Assembly: GCA_019695455.1 (NCBI GenBank) | Contig: JAEUAC010000081.1 | Location: 1 to 14,651 of the forward strand | Length of the DNA stretch: 14,651 bases | Source of the DNA: Methylorubrum extorquens | GTDB taxonomy: Bacteria > Pseudomonadota > Alphaproteobacteria > Rhizobiales > Beijerinckiaceae | Direction: 5' to 3' | Part shown: positions 1 through 7,649 of the stretch, piece after piece | Layout: every line of letters begins with the position of its first letter | How positions within the stretch are numbered: position 1 is the first letter of the stretch | The notes under the pieces: generated by a model | What the model was told of the DNA's origin: nothing | Databases searched by the model: none | Seen by the model: the letters and a program-made list of their open reading frames with translations, nothing else | Position numbers and translations under genes: made by a program

Positions 1-1519
<1,519 letters not shown>

Positions 1520-1525
1520 CGTGCT

Positions 1526-1574
1526 TCCTCTCCTCGGGCGCCGCTTTGCGCGGCGGCGGGTCGGCCGGAGAGGA
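1526..1574 (-). promoter_or_regulatory. Possible SD-masking expression platform of the thiC riboswitch
   Basis: In the thiC leader RNA, UCCUCUCC (1574-1567) is perfectly complementary to GGAGAGGA (1533-1526), which is the thiC Shine-Dalgarno. Inside this 8-bp helix sits a 6-bp hairpin, CGCCGC/GCGGCG with loop GCAAA (1539-1555). There is no U-run, so transcription termination is unlikely and translational control is favoured. A competing 9-bp pairing (one G-U) can form between 1573-1581 and the 3' end of the aptamer, 1619-1627, which overlaps helix P1. This would let TPP binding decide whether the ribosome site is free. The pairings are seen directly; the switching mechanism is inferred. Confidence 0.45.
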
Positions 1575-1621
1575 GACGGGATGCGGGGCGAGGATGGAAC
1601 TGACACGACGCCCGCCGGTCC

Positions 1622-1712
1622 CGTCCCTTCGCCGGCATGACCCGGATCAGGTTGGAGGGTCACGGGACGCTACCCGTATCTCAGCCCCTTGCGCGGGACA
1701 CCCCTCGGAACG
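1622..1712 (-). promoter_or_regulatory. TPP riboswitch (THI-box aptamer)
   Basis: The minus strand carries the conserved THI-box blocks in order: GGGGUGUCCC (about 1704-1695), CUGAGA (1684-1679) followed by UACGGG, then ACCUGAUCCGGGUCAUGCCGGCGAAGGGA (written here as two blocks: ACCUGAU at 1652-1646 and AUGCCGGCGAAGGGA after it). A closing helix P1 can be drawn as CGUUCC (1712-1707) with GGGACG (1627-1622), with one G-U pair. It lies about 100 bases upstream of the thiC ATG, the normal arrangement. It binds thiamine pyrophosphate and represses thiC expression. Confidence 0.96.
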
Positions 1713-1717
1713 CGGCG

Positions 1718-1746
1718 ACTGTCCTCCCGTCCCCTCGCTTTGTCAA
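1718..1746 (-). promoter_or_regulatory. Candidate sigma-70-type promoter for thiC
   Basis: The minus strand reads a perfect TTGACA at 1746-1741, then 17 bases, then GACAGT at 1723-1718, a poor match to TATAAT. It lies between the stop of the 94-residue gene (1754) and the riboswitch. A start a few bases past 1718 would place the transcript start close to the 5' side of helix P1 (1712), which is tight. The -35 match is visible; promoter function is inferred. Confidence 0.35.
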
Positions 1747-1753
1747 ACGACGC

Positions 1754-2038
1754 TCAGCCGGCGCGGCGACGGCGCGCGTCGGCCTCGGTCGCGGCCGCGG
1801 GGGACGCCTCCGCGTTCGACGGCAGGACGGAGCGGAGCTCGGCCACCATGGCGTCGACCCGCTCGTCGCGCAGGCGCTGCCGGGCGGCCGGGCGGGCGGC
1901 CGCGAAGCCCGTCGCCACCATGGCCATGCTGCCGCCCACGGGCGCGAGCAGGAGCGCCCAGGGACCGAGGACCGGGAACGCCATCAGGGACGTCAGGGAG
2001 CCGCCGACGATGCCGGCGAGAGCGAGGAGAGCAGCCAT
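1754..2038 (-). CDS. Small two-helix membrane protein, function unknown
   Basis: This is a 94-residue protein I do not recognise as a named family. Residues about 2-20 (ALLALAGIVGGSLTSLMAF) and about 26-48 (PWALLLAPVGGSMAMVATGF region) are hydrophobic and glycine-rich, enough for two membrane-spanning helices. The remaining half is charged and Arg/Ala-rich (RQRLRDERVDAMVAELRS) and probably cytoplasmic. The ribosome site is weak, with only GAAGAUG-like purines upstream, so the ATG at 2038 is likely but not certain. It ends eight bases before the TTGACA of the thiC promoter candidate. An alternative is a chance frame, but the organised hydrophobic pattern and the lack of a competing gene favour a real gene. 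Confidence 0.6.
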   Translation of the reverse strand: MAALLALAGIVGGSLTSLMAFPVLGPWALLLAPVGGSMAMVATGFAAARPAARQRLRDERVDAMVAELRSVLPSNAEASPAAATEADARRRRAG

Positions 2039-2160
2039 GGCGACATCTTCGACCGCGATGCCGAAGACGGCCTTAAGACCGCGATCCTCTTGGCGTTAAC
2101 TTTAAGCCGCGCCTAATCGGGCGTCCGAAACCCGCCAACTTCTTCGCGACGGCCGCAACG

Positions 2161-2194
2161 GAAAGGGGCCCGGCGTCGCCGCCGGGCCCCTTTC
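2161..2194 (-). terminator. Strong GC hairpin terminator after the 101-residue gene
   Basis: A perfect 14-bp inverted repeat (GAAAGGGGCCCGGC at 2161-2174, its complement at 2181-2194) encloses a 6-base loop. In the minus-strand RNA it begins 23 bases after the stop of the secreted-protein gene and its stem ends in CCCCUUUC. The short U-tract lies within the stem and no long U-run follows. The structure is symmetric and could also stop plus-strand transcription, but no plus-strand gene ends here. Confidence 0.78.
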
Positions 2195-2217
2195 GTCCGT
2201 CGTGCGGCCGGCCGCGA

Positions 2218-2523
2218 TCAGCAGCTGAGCGGACGGCGCTCGCGCTGGCCGAACGTGCGCCAATGCGCGAGGCCGGATTCCATCTGACCGCGCTGCACGG
2301 CGCGCCGGACGTCGGCGTTGCAGCGCAGGTATTCGCGCTCGTCGAAGCCGTAGCCGCCCCCGCGGCGCTCCTCGCGATAGCCGCGGTCGCGCCCGTAATC
2401 CTCGCGGTAGCCGCGATCCCTCTCGTAGCCCCGGTCGTAGCCGCCATAGGGCTGCGCGTAGGACGAGCCTACGGATCCCGCGAGGCCCAGACCGATGGCC
2501 GCAACTGCCCACAGCGCCTTCAT
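2218..2523 (-). CDS. Secreted Tyr/Arg/Gly-rich repeat protein, hypothetical
   Basis: The product has 101 residues. Residues 1-23 form a clear Sec signal peptide (MKALWAVAAIGLGLAGSVGSSYA, cleavage after SYA), so the mature protein is periplasmic or outer-membrane-associated. Residues about 25-58 are a low-complexity run of GYDRGYERDRGY-type units with alternating acidic and basic residues. The C-terminal part has the pattern FDEREYLRCNADVRRAVQRG...GLAHWRTFGQRERR. This resembles the Y..NPDV..AV..G....A..H....G..EGR element I know from short hypothetical proteins of Methylobacterium and relatives. Two cysteines (about 68 and 101) could form a disulfide. A good ribosome site, GGAGGAA, precedes the ATG. 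A terminator follows. Function is unknown; an envelope or surface role is only a guess. Confidence 0.85.
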   Translation of the reverse strand: MKALWAVAAIGLGLAGSVGSSYAQPYGGYDRGYERDRGYREDYGRDRGYREERRGGGYGFDEREYLRCNADVRRAVQRGQMESGLAHWRTFGQRERRPLSC

Positions 2524-2609
2524 GACATTCCTCCGTTATCGGCCGCGACAACGCGTCCGGGTGCAAACGGTTCGATCGCGCCGGCGCGTCGTTCGTCGGG
2601 GGTCGCGCG

Positions 2610-3641
2610 TTACGGCCGCCGGACGTGCGAGACGGTCCGCATGGCGGAGAGCGGCGACCGCCTGATCGCGTGGACGGGCGGCGCGGCGCCGACGCGGTCC
2701 GGGTCGTACAGCACCTTGCTGCCGATATAGGCGGCGTCCTCGCCCTTGCCCCGGGCGAACGTGACCGATCCCGTCGAGGGAGGCTGGGGACCGAGCACCG
2801 GCGAGGGCGCGACCATGCCGAGGCCCATGTCGGTCGCCTGGGTGAGGAGGACCTGCGAGCCGAAGCTGAGCTTCTCGACGTTGAGCGCGCCGCCGACGAG
2901 CCCCATGCCGGCCTTCATGAAGCCCTGGGTCAAGGCGGCCTTGGTCGTCTTGCCGTCGCCCATGGCCTTCGTGGCGTCGGCGAGGCCGTCGGCGGAGGAC
3001 GTGATGAGGAGGAGCGCCCTGTCGCTCACGACGCCCTTGCCCTTCAGGCCGATCGCCCCGACGGCGATGGTGGTGCCCGCCTCCAGCAGGGCCGCGCCGA
3101 CGTTCCCCGTATCCTGCAGCTTGGCCTCGCCCTTCAGGCTGGCTCCGGCGCCGAGGGCCGCCGCCGCGAGGCCGCCGGACAGGAAGGTCGCCCCGACCAC
3201 GAGCGCCGAGGCCGACATGTCGCGCACGAACATGAGGACCGCCTTGCCGTTCTCGAGCTGGTCCACCTTCGCGTTCACGGAGACCTGCGTGTCGCGCAGC
3301 GCGTCCGCCTGCATCTTCCCGATCTCGGCGTTCTTGTCGCGCGCCTCCTTGCGGAGGGACATCAGCTCGACGGCGAAGTCCTCGCCGCGCATGCGCCCGA
3401 TGCGGTCGCGCGTGTTGGCCCACCAGCGGGCGGTCTCCGCCTCGACGGCCGTCGAGAGGCCCGCGTAGTCGGTCTCGACCGTGAACAGCGTGGGCAGCAT
3501 GAAGCCCTGGCTCTCCGACCGCCGCGTGGTCCTGCGCCGGACCTCGACCGCCCGCACGTGATCGCGCACCAGCGCCAGCATGGCGACCCGGTCGACGCCC
3601 CATTCCCGGCCCGCGCTGTCCGTGACGAATTCAAACGCCAT
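2610..3641 (-). CDS. Hypothetical protein with Gly/Ala-rich membrane-active-looking segments
   Basis: I do not recognise this 343-residue protein. The start is the ATG at 3641, preceded by GGGGAGGGG. It has no signal peptide. Residues about 55-135 are charged and helix-rich (AEIGKMQADALRDTQVSVNA), possibly a helical bundle or coiled coil. Residues about 143-167 (SASALVVGATFLSGGLAAAA and following) and 181-200 (VGAALLEAGTTIAVGAIGLK) are hydrophobic with GxxxG-like spacing, and 241-253 is another Gly/Met/Leu-rich stretch. The tail (280-343) is Pro-rich, ending in a basic SAMRTVSHVRRP. The hairpin-like hydrophobic pair recalls membrane-inserting or pore-forming proteins, but I see no catalytic motif and no immunity, secretion or lysis gene beside it. 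Codon use matches the neighbours. The coding call is firm; the function is unknown. Confidence 0.82.
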   Translation of the reverse strand: MAFEFVTDSAGREWGVDRVAMLALVRDHVRAVEVRRRTTRRSESQGFMLPTLFTVETDYAGLSTAVEAETARWWANTRDRIGRMRGEDFAVELMSLRKEARDKNAEIGKMQADALRDTQVSVNAKVDQLENGKAVLMFVRDMSASALVVGATFLSGGLAAAALGAGASLKGEAKLQDTGNVGAALLEAGTTIAVGAIGLKGKGVVSDRALLLITSSADGLADATKAMGDGKTTKAALTQGFMKAGMGLVGGALNVEKLSFGSQVLLTQATDMGLGMVAPSPVLGPQPPSTGSVTFARGKGEDAAYIGSKVLYDPDRVGAAPPVHAIRRSPLSAMRTVSHVRRP

Positions 3642-3781
3642 GTCCGCCCCTCCCCGTCTCGAGAGGGAGGCTGCGCGCGTTCCGCCTGCGGCACAACGGC
3701 CGGGGCCGCCGCGCGGTGCCGCCGCGCACACGGGCGGGCGAACGGTACGGCGGCGGCGGGGTGCGGCGCGGCGCGGCCGCC

Positions 3782-4546
3782 CTAGAGGCAGGCCGTGATG
3801 CCGCCGTCCACGTAGAGGATGTGGCCGTTCACGAAGGAGGAGGCGTCGGAGGCGAGGAAGATCGCCGCCCCGCCGAGCTCCTCGACGTCGCCCCAGCGCC
3901 GCGCCGGCGTGCGCTTCTCGAGCCAGCCGGAGAAGGTGCCGTCGGCGACCAGCGCCGCGTTCAGCTCCGTCTTGAAGTAGCCGGGCGCGATCGCGTTCAC
4001 CTGGAGGCCGTGCGGCCCCCAATCCGTACACATGCCCTTCGTGAGCTGCTTGATGGCGCCCTTGGTGGCCGTGTAGGGCGCGATGCCCGGCCGGGCGAGC
4101 TCGCTCTGCACGGAGGCGATGTTGATGATCTTGCCCCGTCCGCGCGCGATCATCCGGCGGGCGACCGCCTGGCCGACGAAGAAGGCCGTGTCGATGTTGG
4201 TCCGCATCAGCTCGGACCATTTCTCGATCGGGAAGTCCTCGAGCGGCGTGCGGAACTGCATGCCGGCGTTGTTCACGAGGATGCCGATGGGCCCGACCTC
4301 CGCCTCCACGGCCTCGACGCCGGCCGCGACCGCCGCGGCGTCGGAGGCGTCGAAGGCCGCCATGTCGACCGCGATCCCCTCGCCCGACAGGATCGCGGCC
4401 GCCTCGGCCAGCCGCGCCTCGTCCCGCCCGTTCAGCACGATGCGGGCCCCGGCGCCGCCGAGGGCGCGGGCGATGCCGAAGCCGATGCCCTTGGAGGAGC
4501 CCGTGACGAGCGCGATGCGGCCCGTGAGGTCGAAGAGGGACGTCAT
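3782..4546 (-). CDS. SDR-family oxidoreductase, gluconate 5-dehydrogenase-like
   Basis: This is a classical short-chain dehydrogenase/reductase of 254 residues, the normal length for the family. It shows the dinucleotide-binding TGSSKGIG at 15-22, NNAG at 92-95, and the catalytic tetrad N117, S145, Y158 and K162 (YTATK). NGRD at 39-42, after the second strand, fits NADP or NAD binding. The overall style, NNAGMQFRTPLEDF and APGYFKTELNAAL, is that of gluconate 5-dehydrogenase (Ga5DH/IdnO) and related sugar-acid or 3-oxoacyl reductases. The start ATG overlaps the stop of the upstream binding-protein gene (ATGA at 4543-4546), implying translational coupling. The likely job is to oxidise or reduce the ligand taken up by that binding protein. 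SDR membership is certain; the substrate is inferred. Confidence 0.93.
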   Translation of the reverse strand: MTSLFDLTGRIALVTGSSKGIGFGIARALGGAGARIVLNGRDEARLAEAAAILSGEGIAVDMAAFDASDAAAVAAGVEAVEAEVGPIGILVNNAGMQFRTPLEDFPIEKWSELMRTNIDTAFFVGQAVARRMIARGRGKIINIASVQSELARPGIAPYTATKGAIKQLTKGMCTDWGPHGLQVNAIAPGYFKTELNAALVADGTFSGWLEKRTPARRWGDVEELGGAAIFLASDASSFVNGHILYVDGGITACL

Positions 4547-5532
4547 TGCGGCGAGAGACCCGAGTCCTGGACGATCTGCTTGTACTTGAGACGCTCGGCC
4601 GCCGCGAAGCTCGCGAAGGCGTCCGGCGTGTTCGGCGCCGTCGCGGCGCCGACGGCCTTCAGCTTCTCGAGCACGGCGGGCGTCGAGTAGATGCGCTTCA
4701 CGTCGGCCGCGATCTGCTCGGCCACGGCCTTCGGCAGGCCGGCCGGCGCGAACAGCCCGTGCCAGGTCGCGACGTCGAAGCCCGGATAGGTCTCCGCGAT
4801 GGCCGGCACGTCCGGCGCCGTCGGGCTCCGCTCCTTCGACGTGACGGCGATCGCCCGCACGGTGCCGCCCTCCGCCTGCGGCCAGGCCAGCGTCATGTTG
4901 TCGAAGGCGAGGTCGACATGGCCGCCCGCGATCGCGTTCATGATGTCGCCGGACGAGCGGTAGGGCACGTGCGTCATGGTGGAGCCGGTGAGCCGCTGGA
5001 TCATCTCGCCCGGCAGGTGGTTCGAGGCGCCGACCCCGGACGAGCCGTAGCTGAGCTTGCCCGAATTCGCCTTCACGTAGGCGACGAATTCCGGGAACGT
5101 CCGGATCGGCAGCTTCGGGTTCACGACCAGGAGGTTCGGCAGCTGCGCGAACAGGCTGATCGGCTGGAAGTTCGCCTCCGCGTCGTAGCCCGTGCGCCGG
5201 TAGACGTAGGGCGCGATGGCGTGCGTCGAGGCCGTGCCGACGAGCAGCGTGTAGCCGTCCGGCGCCGCGGCCGCGACCGCGGCGGCCCCGACCGTGCCGC
5301 CCGCCCCGGCCTTGTTCTCGACGAGGAAGGGCTTGCCGTACTTCTCCTGCATGGCCTGCGCGAAGATGCGCCCGAACATGTCCGTCGTGCCGCCGGCCGT
5401 GAACGGCACGACGATGGTCACCTGGCGCTGCGGCCAGTCCTGCGCCGCCGCGGGCGCCGCCCCGAGCGCCCCTCCCGCTATCGCCGCCGCCGCCAGCATG
5501 ACGGCCGACAGCCGTCCCGATCCCGCACCCAT
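4543..5532 (-). CDS. TctC/Bug-type tripartite tricarboxylate transporter binding protein
   Basis: The product is a 329-residue periplasmic solute-binding protein of the Bug/TctC family. A signal peptide spans about residues 1-30 (ending GAAPAAA-Q). The mature part opens with WPQRQVTIVVPFTAGGTTDM, the family hallmark, followed by LVENKAGAGGTVGA, AAPDGYTLLVG, LSYGSSGVGASNHL and MTHVPYRSSGDIMNAIAGGHVD. These mark the ligand loops that hold a carboxylate. Length is typical. No TctA or TctB membrane subunit is present in the window, as is common for the expanded Bug proteins. It is the first gene of a coupled pair with the SDR downstream, suggesting a carboxylated, perhaps sugar-acid, ligand. A GGGAGCGACGUC sequence upstream provides the ribosome site. 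Confidence 0.95.
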   Translation of the reverse strand: MGAGSGRLSAVMLAAAAIAGGALGAAPAAAQDWPQRQVTIVVPFTAGGTTDMFGRIFAQAMQEKYGKPFLVENKAGAGGTVGAAAVAAAAPDGYTLLVGTASTHAIAPYVYRRTGYDAEANFQPISLFAQLPNLLVVNPKLPIRTFPEFVAYVKANSGKLSYGSSGVGASNHLPGEMIQRLTGSTMTHVPYRSSGDIMNAIAGGHVDLAFDNMTLAWPQAEGGTVRAIAVTSKERSPTAPDVPAIAETYPGFDVATWHGLFAPAGLPKAVAEQIAADVKRIYSTPAVLEKLKAVGAATAPNTPDAFASFAAAERLKYKQIVQDSGLSPQ

Positions 5533-5546
5533 GACGTCGCTCCCGT

Positions 5547-5565
5547 GCCCGCTTGCGCTGCGGGC
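5547..5565 (-). other. Leader hairpin upstream of the first tctC gene
   Basis: A perfect 6-bp inverted repeat, GCCCGC/GCGGGC with a 7-base loop, lies just ahead of the ribosome site of the binding-protein gene starting at 5532. It could be a leader hairpin or a protein site. In DNA this GC-rich it may also be chance. Confidence 0.22.
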
Positions 5566-5722
5566 TTGGACGCGACCTTAGGCAGATTCCGCCGGCCCCG
5601 CCACCGCGACCCGGCGCGGGATCGGATGGACGGCTCGCGCGTTCATGCCGCGCTGCACAACGACCGTGCGGGCGAGGAGACACCATGCGGGCCGAAGGCC
5701 GAGGCGCGACGGAGCGGCGCTC

Positions 5723-6613
5723 GTGATCGTCCAGGACAGGGTGGCCCGCCTCGTCCGGGTGGCCTGGAAGCCGCTGCTCGGCCTGTTCGCGCTCGATTGC
5801 GTCGTCACCGTCCTCTATGTCGGCTACGGCTGGACCTGGATCGCCATCCAGGGGCTGCCGCTGCCGCTCATCGGGACGGGGCTCGCCCTGTTCCTCGGCC
5901 TGCGCAACAACACGGCCTATTCCCGCTGGTGGGAGGCGCGCACGCTCTGGGGCGCGGTCACGAACCAGTCGCGCTCCTTCGCCCGCACCGTGCTGCTCAT
6001 GCTCCCGGACGACGGCGACGAGGAGCTCCGCACGCGGCTCGTCCAGCACCAGATCGCCTGGGCGCACGCGCTTCGGGCCAGCCTGCGGCGCGAGGACGCG
6101 AAGGCCGACGCGAGCCGGCACCTCCCGAGCGGCGCCGCGGGGGACATCGAGGATGCCGGCAACCTCCCCTTCACGATCCAGCGCCGCATCACGCGGGAGC
6201 TGGCCGAGGCCCGGGACGCGGGCCGGCTGGACACGATCCAGCTCGCCGCCTTCAACACGGTCCTGTCCGCGCTGACGGACGCGCAGGGCGGGCTCGAGCG
6301 GATCAACAACACGCCCATGCCGCGCCAGTTCGCGAGCCTGCCGCGGATCTTCGTGTTCCTCTACTGCATCATCCTGCCCTTCGGCGTGGTCGGCTCGCTC
6401 GGCATCTACACGCCCGCCGGATCGACCCTGATCGGCCTCCTCTTCTTCGCCTTCGGCTCCGCGGGCCGCGACCTCGAGGACCCGTTCGAGCGCTCCGCCC
6501 ACGAGCTGCCCATGAGCGCCATCACGCGGACGATCGAGATCGACCTGAAGCAGGCGCTCGGCCGGCTCGACCGGCCGGAGCCGATGCGGCCCGTGCTCGG
6601 CGTGCTACGCTGA
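5723..6613 (+). CDS. Bestrophin-family (YneE/UPF0187) membrane channel protein
   Basis: The product is a bestrophin homologue of 296 residues from a GTG start. Bacterial members form pentameric ion channels in the inner membrane. Hydrophobic segments lie at about 18-42, 46-60 and 218-248. The family signature RNNTAYSRWWEAR is at 61-73, and the C-terminal EDPFE motif is at 252-256, right after the last helix (LLFFAFGSAGRDLEDPFE). I chose the GTG at 5723 because GGAG lies eight bases upstream, the length fits the family and the protein begins MIVQDR, as homologues do. An ATG at 5645 would add an unlikely Arg-rich 26-residue extension. The gene is divergent from the tctC-SDR pair across about 190 bases. 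Ion selectivity cannot be told from sequence. Confidence 0.92.
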   Translation: MIVQDRVARLVRVAWKPLLGLFALDCVVTVLYVGYGWTWIAIQGLPLPLIGTGLALFLGLRNNTAYSRWWEARTLWGAVTNQSRSFARTVLLMLPDDGDEELRTRLVQHQIAWAHALRASLRREDAKADASRHLPSGAAGDIEDAGNLPFTIQRRITRELAEARDAGRLDTIQLAAFNTVLSALTDAQGGLERINNTPMPRQFASLPRIFVFLYCIILPFGVVGSLGIYTPAGSTLIGLLFFAFGSAGRDLEDPFERSAHELPMSAITRTIEIDLKQALGRLDRPEPMRPVLGVLR

Positions 6614-6659
6614 CGCCCGCGGGTCGCCGGGGACGCGGACGGACGGAGCCAGGTCGAGG

Positions 6660-7162
6660 ATGAACGAGATCCGCCCGGGCGAGGTCGCCGTCGAGGGCCG
6701 CCGCCGGTCGATGCCGGGCTCGTCTTCATCGGCCGCATCCGCACGCCCTGGACGGACCGGATGCTGTGCCCGCGGCAGGGCCGGCGCGACGGACCGATCT
6801 GCCGGATCGAGATCGCGCCGCCCTGGCAGGAGGGGCTGGACGGGCTCGCGGCCTACGACGCCGTCGAGGTGCTGTACTGGCTCGACCGGTCGCGGCGCGA
6901 CCTCGTGCGGCAGAGCCCGCGCGGCGACGGGACGACGCGCGGCGTCTTCTCGCTGCGCTCGCCCGTGCGGCCGAACCCGATCGGCACCTCGGTCGCGACG
7001 CTGGTCGGGATCGAGGGCGCGACCGTGCTGGTGCGCGGCCTCGACTGCCTCGACGGCACCCCGCTCGTCGACCTGAAGCCGGACCGCTGCGCCTTCACGC
7101 CCGTCGCGCCCCGCCAGCCGGGCGACGACGAGGTCGGCCCGGCCGTCGGGGACGGCGCCTAG
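6660..7162 (+). pseudogene. TsaA/TrmO-type tRNA (N6-threonylcarbamoyl-A37)-methyltransferase, frameshifted
   Basis: TrmO-type enzymes methylate t6A37 of tRNAs using SAM. The core is unmistakable: CPRQGRRDGPICRIE, GVFSLRSPVRPNPIGTS and GLDCLDGTPLVDLKPDRC. The first conserved strand, DAGLVFIGRIRTPWTDR, is read at 6710-6760 in the same frame as the core. That frame has no ATG, GTG or TTG between the bestrophin stop (6611) and the ATG at 6761. The natural start MNEIRPGEVAVEG, at ATG 6660, lies in another frame. The two frames join if one base is missing around 6697-6707, within GGGCCGCCGCCGG. The intact protein would be about 168 residues, a known single-domain size. If unrepaired, only a 133-residue product from 6761, lacking the first strand, is possible. 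A sequencing error, a real mutation or recoding are all possible. Confidence 0.8.
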
Positions 7163-7620
7163 GCGGCGACCGGCTTCTTCTTCTGCAGGCCGGAGCGGCG
7201 GCAATGGGCGACGAGCTCGTCACGCTGGTTGAAGGCGCGATGCACGAAGGTCACGATCCCCTGGTTCGGGCGCGACTTGGATTCCCGCAGCTCGACGACC
7301 TCCGTCTCGATCCGGATCGTGTCGCCGTGGAAGAGCGGCTTCGGGAAGCGCACGTCGTCCCAGCCGAGATTGGCGACCGCCGTGCCGAGCGTCGTGTCGC
7401 CGACCGAGATCCCGACCATCAGGGCCAGCGTGAAGCAGGAATTCACGAGCCGCTGGCCGTATTCCGTCTCCGTCCGGCAATATTCCTCGTCGAGGTGGAG
7501 CCGGGCCGGGTTGTGCGTGATGGCCGAGAACCAGACGTTGTCGGTTTCCGTGATGGTGCGGCGGATCGGGTGCTGGAACACCTGGCCGACCGTGAGTTCG
7601 TCGAAGTAGAGACCTGGCAC
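7159..7620 (-). CDS. MaoC-family hotdog-fold hydratase
   Basis: The product is a 153-residue MaoC-like dehydratase, one hotdog domain, acting on acyl-CoA substrates in the cytoplasm. The start is a GTG at 7620 (VPGLYFDELTVGQVF), with GAGGA six bases upstream. The active-site loop reads FSAITHNPARLHLDEEY (31-47). His42 corresponds to the catalytic His of R-specific enoyl-CoA hydratases, but the usual Asp of the SGDxNPxH motif is replaced (THNPARLH). Together with VNSCFTLALMVGISV, FPKPLFHGDTI and RESKSRPNQGIV this resembles mesaconyl-/itaconyl-CoA hydratase-type members rather than PhaJ. It is the last gene of the five-gene operon, 29 bases after the tctC stop. Its stop interlocks with the convergent TsaA gene (CTAG). 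Family is firm; the substrate is inferred. Confidence 0.92.
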   Translation of the reverse strand: MPGLYFDELTVGQVFQHPIRRTITETDNVWFSAITHNPARLHLDEEYCRTETEYGQRLVNSCFTLALMVGISVGDTTLGTAVANLGWDDVRFPKPLFHGDTIRIETEVVELRESKSRPNQGIVTFVHRAFNQRDELVAHCRRSGLQKKKPVAA

Positions 7621-7649
7621 GTCGTGTCCTCGTGGGTTTGCGGTGACGT

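Noticed and set aside
2051..2085. Nine-base direct repeat GACCGCGAT upstream of the 94-residue gene
   Set aside because: Only two copies, 26 bases apart, without symmetry or nearby promoter match; it could be an operator but there is too little to support it.
2577..2588. Perfect 12-bp palindrome CGCGCCGGCGCG downstream of the 343-residue gene
   Set aside because: It is pure G/C, has no loop or U-tract, and such palindromes are expected by chance at this base composition.
3705..3727. Direct repeat GCCGCCGCGC with 13-base period in the gap before the SDR
   Set aside because: It is a two-copy GC-only repeat in a GC-rich spacer, with no further copies and no supporting context.
5645..5722. Upstream ATG extension of the bestrophin gene
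   Set aside because: The added 26 residues are Arg/His-rich with no ribosome site; the GTG at 5723 has a good one and fits the family start.
3782..6502. Apparent 906-codon minus-strand frame ending in the SDR
   Set aside because: Only the last 254 residues are a real protein. The upstream part is antisense to bestrophin and out of frame with the binding-protein gene.
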